From positions 534,247 to 598,246 of the forward strand of contig NZ_LMEI01000009.1 in assembly GCF_001426585.1 (NCBI RefSeq): DNA of 64,000 nucleotides, in the 5' to 3' direction. A program made the translations under genes and the position numbers. Within the stretch, counting starts at the first letter, position 1. Each line of letters starts with the position of its first letter. The notes below the pieces were generated by a model. It did no database searches. It was not told where the DNA came from and worked only from the letters and a program-made list of their open reading frames with translations. Below, piece after piece: positions 58,818 through 64,000 of this stretch. The stretch comes from Streptomyces sp. Root431. Its GTDB lineage: Bacteria > Actinomycetota > Actinomycetes > Streptomycetales > Streptomycetaceae.

Positions 58818-59675
58818 ATGGACGAGGCGCGGGCGCGGGAGATCCTGGCCGGGGCGGGGCTGCCGGTCGCGGAGGCGCGGCTGCTGGCCCTCGGGGAGAA
58901 CGCGGTCTTCGCCGTGGGCGACCTGGTGGTGAAGGTCGGCAGGGACGCCGAGCTGTTCGAGCGGGCCGAGCGGGAGGTGGCGCTCGCCGCCTGGCTCGCC
59001 GGGGAGGGGGTCCCGGCTCCCCGGGCGGCCGAGGAGAAGCCGCGGCTCGTCGACGGGCACCCGGTCACCTTCTGGCACCGGTTGCCCGATGCGGTCCGGC
59101 CCGCGGAGCCCCGCGATCTGGCCCCGCTGCTGCGGGCCGTGCACGCGCTGCCCGAGCCTGCGGGGTTCGCGCTGCCCCGGCGTGAGCTGCTCGGCGGAGT
59201 CGAGCGGTGGCTGCGGCTCGCGGGCGAGGCGATCGATCCGGCGGACGCGGACTTCCTCCGGGAGCGGCGCGACGCCTTCGCCCCCGCGGCGGCCGCGCTC
59301 ACCCCGCATCTGACGCCGGGCCCGATCCATGGCGACGCCCTCCCGCGGAACGTGCTCGTCGGCCCGGACGGCCCGGTCCTCATGGACCTGGAGACCTTCT
59401 CCTCCGACCTGCGCGAGCACGACCTCGTGGTGCTCGCCCTCTCCCGGGACCGGTACGGGCTCGATCCGGCCGCCTACGACGCCTTCACGGAGGCGTACGG
59501 CTGGGACGTCCGCGCGTGGGAGGGGTGCGCCGTGCTGCGGGGCGCGCGGGAGACCGCGAGCTGCGCGTGGGTGGCGCAGCACGCGCCGGCGAACCCGAAG
59601 GCGCTGGCCGAATTCGAGCGGCGGGTCGCCTCGCTGCGGGACGGCGACCCGGAGGTCCGCTGGTACCCGTTCTGA
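58818..59675 (+). CDS. Aminoglycoside phosphotransferase (APH)-fold kinase
   Basis: 285 aa from ATG 58818 (MDEARAREILAGAGLPVAEA), GGGAGAGG upstream. Kinase-like small-molecule phosphotransferase: NAVFAVGDLVVKVGRDAELF with the ATP-binding Lys, the Brenner motif PIHGDALPRNVLVGPDGPVL and the metal motif MDLETF. It lacks features that name a substrate; it could act on an antibiotic, sugar or homoserine-like compound. It is divergent from the sugar transporter and followed by a hydrolase gene 47 bases later. Confidence 0.88.
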   Translation: MDEARAREILAGAGLPVAEARLLALGENAVFAVGDLVVKVGRDAELFERAEREVALAAWLAGEGVPAPRAAEEKPRLVDGHPVTFWHRLPDAVRPAEPRDLAPLLRAVHALPEPAGFALPRRELLGGVERWLRLAGEAIDPADADFLRERRDAFAPAAAALTPHLTPGPIHGDALPRNVLVGPDGPVLMDLETFSSDLREHDLVVLALSRDRYGLDPAAYDAFTEAYGWDVRAWEGCAVLRGARETASCAWVAQHAPANPKALAEFERRVASLRDGDPEVRWYPF

Positions 59676-59722
59676 CATCATGTTGCCCGTCGAACCGGCC
59701 GGTAACGAACGGGGTGTTGAAG

Positions 59723-60553
59723 ATGCGGGTGGATCTTTCGGACGTCACGCTGGACGTCGGGGTGAGCGGTGACGGCCCCGCGGTGCTGCTGGTGCACGGC
59801 TTCCCGGACTCGGGCGATCTCTGGCGCCACCAGGTCGCCGCGCTCACGGCGGCGGGCTTCCAGTGCGTCGTTCCCACCCTGCGGGGCTTCGGCGCCTCCG
59901 ACCGTCCCGAGGGCGGCCCGGAGGCCTACCACCCCGCGAAGCACGTCGGCGACCTGGTCGAGCTCCTGGCCCGGCTCGACCTGGACCGGGTCCATCTGGT
60001 GGGCCACGACTGGGGTTCGGGCATCGCCCAGGGCCTGGCCCAGTTCTTCCCGGACCGGGTGCGGAGCCTGAGCATCCTGTCGGTGGGGCATCTGGCGTCG
60101 ATCCGGTCCGCGGGCTGGGAGCAGAGGCAGCGCTCCTGGTACATGCTGCTGTTCCAGCTGGGCGGGCTCGCCGAGGACTGGCTGGCGCGGGACGACTTCG
60201 CGAACCTGCGGGAGATGCTGGGCGAGCACCCGGACGCGGAGGCCGTGATCGAGCCGCTGCGCGCGCCGGGCGCGCTGACGGCGGCGCTGGACATCTACCG
60301 CTCGGGCATCCCGGCGGAGGTCCAGTTCGGCGCCGACGTACCGGCGGTCCCTCTGCCGGAGTCCGTGCCGGTGATGGGCGTGTGGTCGACGGGCGACCGT
60401 TTCCTCACCGAGCGGTCGATGGAGGGGTCGGCCGAGTACGTCGCCGGCAGCTGGCGCTACGAGCGGGTCGAGGAAGCGGGCCACTGGCTCCAGCTGGACC
60501 AGCCGGAGAAGGTGAACGAGCTGCTGCTCTCCTTCCTCAAGGAGAACTCCTAG
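59723..60553 (+). CDS. Alpha/beta hydrolase, epoxide hydrolase-like
   Basis: 276 aa from ATG 59723 (MRVDLSDVTLDVGVSGDGPA). The oxyanion motif HGFPDS, a nucleophile Asp in VGHDWGSGIAQGLAQFFPDR, the acid Asp in STGDRFLTERS and a catalytic His in EEAGHWLQLDQPEKVNELL. Asp as nucleophile marks epoxide hydrolases/haloalkane dehalogenases rather than esterases. The cap region (WYMLLFQLGGLAEDWLARDD) is typical of epoxide hydrolases. Substrate unknown. Confidence 0.9.
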   Translation: MRVDLSDVTLDVGVSGDGPAVLLVHGFPDSGDLWRHQVAALTAAGFQCVVPTLRGFGASDRPEGGPEAYHPAKHVGDLVELLARLDLDRVHLVGHDWGSGIAQGLAQFFPDRVRSLSILSVGHLASIRSAGWEQRQRSWYMLLFQLGGLAEDWLARDDFANLREMLGEHPDAEAVIEPLRAPGALTAALDIYRSGIPAEVQFGADVPAVPLPESVPVMGVWSTGDRFLTERSMEGSAEYVAGSWRYERVEEAGHWLQLDQPEKVNELLLSFLKENS

Positions 60554-60592
60554 GGGCCCTCCCGGGATACCTCCTGGGATACCTCTTGGCCG

Positions 60593-60614
60593 GAGACGCC
60601 CTGCCCGGTGTCTC
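60593..60614. terminator. Hairpin between convergent hydrolase and exonuclease genes
   Basis: GAGACGCC (60593-60600) pairs with GGTGTCTC (60607-60614) with one G-T pair around CTGCCC. The 3' arm touches the exonuclease stop codon. A direct repeat GGGATACCTC precedes it at about 60564-60586. Confidence 0.45.
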
Positions 60615-61338
60615 AGCCCGCCGCCACGACCGCCGGGCGCAGGGGCCAGGTGGACTCGACGACCGCTTCCGGGTCTCCCTTGCGGCGCAGGAAGGCCTGG
60701 AAGTCCTCGGCCCAGACGCGGTACCAGGAGATCTGCCGCTCGTGGAGTTCGGCCGGGTCGAGCTCGGCCACCTGCCGGTGCCGCTCGGCTATCGCGACGG
60801 CGACCCGGACGGCGGCGAGTGCGTCGGCCGCGGCCTGGTGGGCGGCTTCGAGGACGACGCCGTACTCCCCGCAGACCGCCTCCAGGGTCCGCTTGCCGCG
60901 CCGGTAGCGGTCGACGGCGCGGTCGATGGTGTACGGGTCGACGACCGGTCCGATGTCGACGCCGCCGAGCCGCTCGCTCAGCGAGGGCAGTCCGTGGCGG
61001 CGCAGCTCGGCGGAGAGGAGCGTGAGGTCGAACGAGGCGTTGTACGCCACGATCGGGACGCCGTCCTCCCAGTACGCGGCGAGGGTCCTCGCGATCTCGT
61101 CGGCGACCTCGCGCACGGGCCGGCCCTCGGCCGCCGCGCGCTCGGTGCTGATGCCGTGGATCGCGGAGGCCTGCTCCGGGATGCGGATGCCCGGGTCGGC
61201 GAGCCAGTCCCGTCGTCGTACGACGTCTCCCCCACCGTCGACCTCGATGATCGAGGCCGTGACGATACGGGCCTCCAGCGGATCGGTGCCGGTCGTCTCC
61301 AGGTCGAAGCCGACCAGCGTGTCGCCGTGCCAGGCCAT
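60613..61338 (-). CDS. 3'-5' exonuclease, DnaQ/DEDDh family
   Basis: 241 aa from ATG 61338 (MAWHGDTLVGFDLETTGTDP) with AAGGAGG upstream. Exo I: VGFDLETTGTDPLEARIVTA with DxE. Exo II: IVAYNASFDLTLLSAELRRH. Exo III: HQAAADALAAVRVAVAIAER with the H-x4-D pattern. The HGISTERAAAEGRPV segment is typical of epsilon-like proteins. It hydrolyses DNA or RNA from the 3' end; it is stand-alone, so it could serve in repair or RNA turnover. Confidence 0.93.
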   Translation of the reverse strand: MAWHGDTLVGFDLETTGTDPLEARIVTASIIEVDGGGDVVRRRDWLADPGIRIPEQASAIHGISTERAAAEGRPVREVADEIARTLAAYWEDGVPIVAYNASFDLTLLSAELRRHGLPSLSERLGGVDIGPVVDPYTIDRAVDRYRRGKRTLEAVCGEYGVVLEAAHQAAADALAAVRVAVAIAERHRQVAELDPAELHERQISWYRVWAEDFQAFLRRKGDPEAVVESTWPLRPAVVAAG

Positions 61339-61425
61339 CGGGTCCTCCTTACGTGATCTCCCCCGTGGTGGTGACCACCCTCGCACGCACCACTGACAAC
61401 GCCTCCGGCGGCGGTCGGTGACCGG

Positions 61426-62730
61426 TCAGGAGACCGGTCGGGAGTCGAGCCAGACCGACTCGAATTCCTCCCGGTATGTCTCGAAAAGTCCGTGTTCGCC
61501 GTCGCCGCCCTGCTGGCCGTGGCGCACGACACTCCGGCCGCCGCCGCGCAGGACGAGCACCGGGGCCTCCATGCCGCGGGCCTTGCGCAGATAGGACTGC
61601 ACGACGCCCACCCCGTCCGGGCCGTCGCCGTCCACCAGGTACGCGGTGAAGCGGGGGGTCTCGTCGAAGACGTGGATCTGGAAGGCGCCCGGGTCGCGCA
61701 GCTTGGAGCGGACCCGGCGCATGTGCAGGATGTTCATCTCGACCGAGCGGCTGAGCTCGCCCTTCTTGAGGCCCAGTTCACGCTCGCGCCGCTTGACGGC
61801 GCTGCTCGCCGGATTGAGGAAGAGCAGCCGCGTCCGGCAGCCGGACTCCGCGAGCCGGACCATGCGGCGCCCGGAGAAGTTCTGCACGAGCAGGTTCAGG
61901 CCTATGCCGGTCGCGTCGAGGCGGCGGGCCCCGCCGAAGAGGTCCTCGGCGGGCAGCTGCCTCTGGAGCCGCACCCGGTCGGGATGGACGGAGACCACGT
62001 CCGCGTACCGGTCGCCGACGAGGTCCTCGACCGCGTCCACGGGCAGCCGGTCGGCGGAGGGCACGCCGGCCCCGCTGCCGAGGATCTCCAGGAGCCGCGC
62101 CGACGCCCGCTCGGACTGGGCGAGGACGGTCAGCGACAGCGCCCGGTTGCGGGAGACGACGTTGCGCGTCACCTCCAGCTCGTCCAGGGCGAGTTCGACC
62201 TCGCGCCGGTCGTCGAAGTAGGGCTCGAAGCAGGGCCAGTGCTGCACCATGAGCTCGCGCAGCTGCGGCAGGGTGAGGAAGCTCAGCACGTTGTCGTCGG
62301 CCGGGTCGAGGAGATAGCCCTTGCGCCGCGAGACCTCGCGCACGGCGACGGCCCGCTGGACCCACTCCTGGCCGGCGGGACCGGCCGCGGCCACGACCCA
62401 CTCCTCGCCGTGCACGGGTTCGTACACGGGCCGGAGGACGGCCGCGACCACGGCCCGCAGCCGCTGCTCGACCAGGTTCAGCCAGATGTAGGCGCGCCCG
62501 GCGCGCTGGGCGCGGGTGCGCACCTCGCCCCAGGCCTCGGCGCCCCAGTCGAGCTCGGCGCCGATCTCCACGGGCTGGGCGACGGTGACCGTCCCGGGCG
62601 GGACGACGATCCCCGGCGGGACCGTCGCACCGGGCGGGACGCCACCGCCGGGCGGCACCTCGGCGGCGTCGGCCGGGCCCCCCTCGCGACCCGCGTCACC
62701 TGGGGGCAGCTCCAGACCTCCCGAGCTCAC
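61426..62730 (-). CDS. SAV2148-family HEPN-type protein
   Basis: 434 aa from GTG 62730 (VSSGGLELPPGDAGREGGPA), a highly conserved Streptomyces N terminus as I remember it; upstream frame codons look non-coding. Residues 10-60 are Pro/Gly-rich with a PPGxxVPPG repeat. The helical HEPN-like region has AQRAGRAYIWLNLVEQRLRA, PAGQEWVQRAVAVREVSRRK and LSFLTLPQLRELMVQHWPCF. The second half (NLLVQNFSGRRMVRLAESGC, RTRLLFLNPASSAVKRRERE, AFQIHVFDETPRFTAYLVDG) resembles the PLD-like sensor fold seen beside nucleotide-responsive regulators. Function unknown; a nucleic-acid or signalling role is possible. Confidence 0.85.
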   Translation of the reverse strand: MSSGGLELPPGDAGREGGPADAAEVPPGGGVPPGATVPPGIVVPPGTVTVAQPVEIGAELDWGAEAWGEVRTRAQRAGRAYIWLNLVEQRLRAVVAAVLRPVYEPVHGEEWVVAAAGPAGQEWVQRAVAVREVSRRKGYLLDPADDNVLSFLTLPQLRELMVQHWPCFEPYFDDRREVELALDELEVTRNVVSRNRALSLTVLAQSERASARLLEILGSGAGVPSADRLPVDAVEDLVGDRYADVVSVHPDRVRLQRQLPAEDLFGGARRLDATGIGLNLLVQNFSGRRMVRLAESGCRTRLLFLNPASSAVKRRERELGLKKGELSRSVEMNILHMRRVRSKLRDPGAFQIHVFDETPRFTAYLVDGDGPDGVGVVQSYLRKARGMEAPVLVLRGGGRSVVRHGQQGGDGEHGLFETYREEFESVWLDSRPVS

Positions 62731-62834
62731 CCGCGCACCGCCTTCTGCTCCTGGAAGCCCGTCACTCCGACAACGATCAAGGAAGGGTACTCCGCGAGCG
62801 GGAGGCGGTGCAGCAGGATCGTCAGGCTCCTTGC

Positions 62835-64000
62835 TCAACTGCCCAGATCGGGCTGCCCGTTCTCGGAGGCGAGATCGGACGGAGTGAGCGGATTCATAGC
62901 GGTTACGTCCCTCGGCGCGAGCTGGAAGCCCTGCCAGTGGACCGGCATCGGCTGCTGGTCCTCGTCCCGGGCGATGTGGTGGAACCCGATGTTGACCCAC
63001 ACGGACGGTTTGGTCAGAGTCTCACCGTTGACCCATTTGTCCACGCTGTCACCGGCGTTGGTCCCGCAGTTGCCGATGTTGTTGCTCGCGAACTGCTCGC
63101 AGGCGCGCGACTGGGTGAAGTACACGTCGTGCTTGGTGAAGCCGCGGCCGGCGTGGGTGTTGGTGTGGCCGGGCACGATCTCGTACGAGCGGGCGTGGCC
63201 GTCGGCGTTCTTGCCGGTGCCGCTGACCACGCGCCACCAGCGCATGTTCCTGGCGTCGCCGGCGAGCTCCTTGGTGACGGCGGTGCGCTTGGTCTTCACG
63301 GTCGGTCCGCCGCCGTTGACGGGCGCGGTGACGGTGGAGTCGAACTGCTCGATCCGGTCCTTGGTGCCGTCGAGACCGAAGTCGAGCTTCCAGAAGACGT
63401 TGTGGGCGTGGCTGGTGGCGTAGGCGCGGGCGCCCTTGCCGATGGGCCAGCCGCGGCCGTCGGTGGCGTTGTAGTCGACGGGCGAAAGGCTGCCGGTGGC
63501 ACCGACGTTGGCGCCGATGGTGCCGTCGGCGGAGAAGCGCCACTCCGAGATGTACTCGTACCAGCCGACCTTGTTCACGGTGTAGACGAGCAGGTCCTTG
63601 CCCTGCACCTGGTACACCTGGCCGCCGGCGTCGGCGGCCATGCGGTACGCGTGGCCGCGCGCCCTGGTCGTGGTGCAGAGACCCTTGACCTGGCCGACCT
63701 CGGGCACCTTGACGGTGGAGATGGTGCCGCCCGGGCACTCGGCGGGCTTGAGGTTCTGCAGGCCCCAGCCGAAGCCGGCGCCGGTGAGGTCGTCGTACTC
63801 GGCGGCGCCGTCGTCGTACGGGACGTGGATCTGGGCGAGCCGGGCGCTGGTGAGGACCCGGATGGGTGCGGCGGCGCCGGGCGGCTGGTAGGTGACGTTG
63901 TCGAGCGTGAGCCCGGCGTCGGTGTTGTAGCGCCAGCACATGTTCCAGACGGCGCCGCCCTCGAGCTTCTGCGTGATCTTGTACGCGGAGGAGCAGGTGG
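62835..64000 (-). CDS. Copper amine oxidase, C-terminal part
   Basis: 388 codons are visible; the N terminus continues past 64000. Copper-amine-oxidase marks: a TPQ-site segment VNKVGWYEYISEWRFSADGT with the modified Tyr expected in WYEY, the Cu-binding HxH in ATSHAHNVFWKLDFGLDG, and the third His region NIGFHHIARDEDQQPMPVHW. The family consensus before the TPQ Tyr is Asn (NY[DE]Y); here it is Trp. The enzyme oxidises primary amines to aldehydes, ammonia and H2O2. Secretion cannot be judged. The gene is followed by the SAV2148-type gene on the same strand. Confidence 0.82.
   Translation of the reverse strand, partial: TCSSAYKITQKLEGGAVWNMCWRYNTDAGLTLDNVTYQPPGAAAPIRVLTSARLAQIHVPYDDGAAEYDDLTGAGFGWGLQNLKPAECPGGTISTVKVPEVGQVKGLCTTTRARGHAYRMAADAGGQVYQVQGKDLLVYTVNKVGWYEYISEWRFSADGTIGANVGATGSLSPVDYNATDGRGWPIGKGARAYATSHAHNVFWKLDFGLDGTKDRIEQFDSTVTAPVNGGGPTVKTKRTAVTKELAGDARNMRWWRVVSGTGKNADGHARSYEIVPGHTNTHAGRGFTKHDVYFTQSRACEQFASNNIGNCGTNAGDSVDKWVNGETLTKPSVWVNIGFHHIARDEDQQPMPVHWQGFQLAPRDVTAMNPLTPSDLASENGQPDLGS

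Overview
This window is very GC-rich (third codon positions nearly always G or C). It carries PucR, ROK, TetR, GntR and AraC regulators, a FhuF-type reductase behind an iron box, DUF2637 and SAV2148-type proteins, and several GTG or TTG starts. This points to a Streptomyces chromosome (Actinomycetota). The sulfate-assimilation block matches, from memory, the gene order of the SCO6102-to-SCO6093 neighbourhood of S. coelicolor; this was not checked by search. No rRNA, tRNA, CRISPR array, transposase or phage gene was seen.

Layout. 1-2.1 kb: end of a heme-binding (GlcG/HbpS-like) protein, then a frame-broken SPFH segment that runs into a Ser/Thr kinase. 2.1-6.5 kb: acyl-CoA dehydrogenase divergent from a TetR regulator, a secreted TNT (NAD-glycohydrolase-type) toxin with a small ORF overlapping its stop codon, and a ROK regulator. 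6.5-15.4 kb: purine catabolism, with XdhC, an NCS2 permease and the three xanthine dehydrogenase subunits on the minus strand and a divergent PucR regulator. 15.6-25.4 kb: a TPR protein, an NTPase/beta-propeller protein, a GntR regulator, a FhuF-like reductase with iron box, a DUF2637 membrane protein, a HATPase, pyruvate oxidase and a PP2C-like phosphatase. 25.5-30.5 kb: large secreted subtilase divergent from a TrmB/LuxR-type regulator. 30.5-39.2 kb: a GC-rich repeat patch, DUF456, an Ada-AlkA fusion, RsgA with a 23-codon leader ORF, a membrane protein, VOC and AraC genes overlapping tail to tail, a YihY/BrkB membrane protein and AidB. 39.5-42.7 kb: a GAF-domain regulator, a zinc-ribbon protein and a GNAT.

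42.8-52.3 kb: a tightly coupled sulfur operon. A 27-aa leader peptide and a hairpin precede ferredoxin sulfite reductase, a 59-aa zinc ribbon, cysH, cysC, cysD, cysN, a sulfonate/taurine-type ABC transporter and a sirohydrochlorin chelatase. Sulfate is activated and reduced to APS and then to sulfide, external organosulfur is imported, and siroheme is supplied for the reductase. Most joints are ATGA, GTGA or TGATG overlaps.

52.4-64 kb: a small secreted protein behind a strongly folded 5' leader, a lipoprotein, a DsbA-fold protein, DUF1697, a sugar ABC transporter without its own ATPase, an APH-type kinase, an epoxide-hydrolase-like protein, a DnaQ-type exonuclease, a SAV2148-family protein and the C-terminal part of a copper amine oxidase.

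The most interesting items are the TNT toxin with its overlapping small partner, the leader-peptide/hairpin architecture before the sulfite reductase, two other short-ORF or hairpin leaders (rsgA and the 52.5 kb secreted gene), and the SPFH-kinase composite with a shifted frame.
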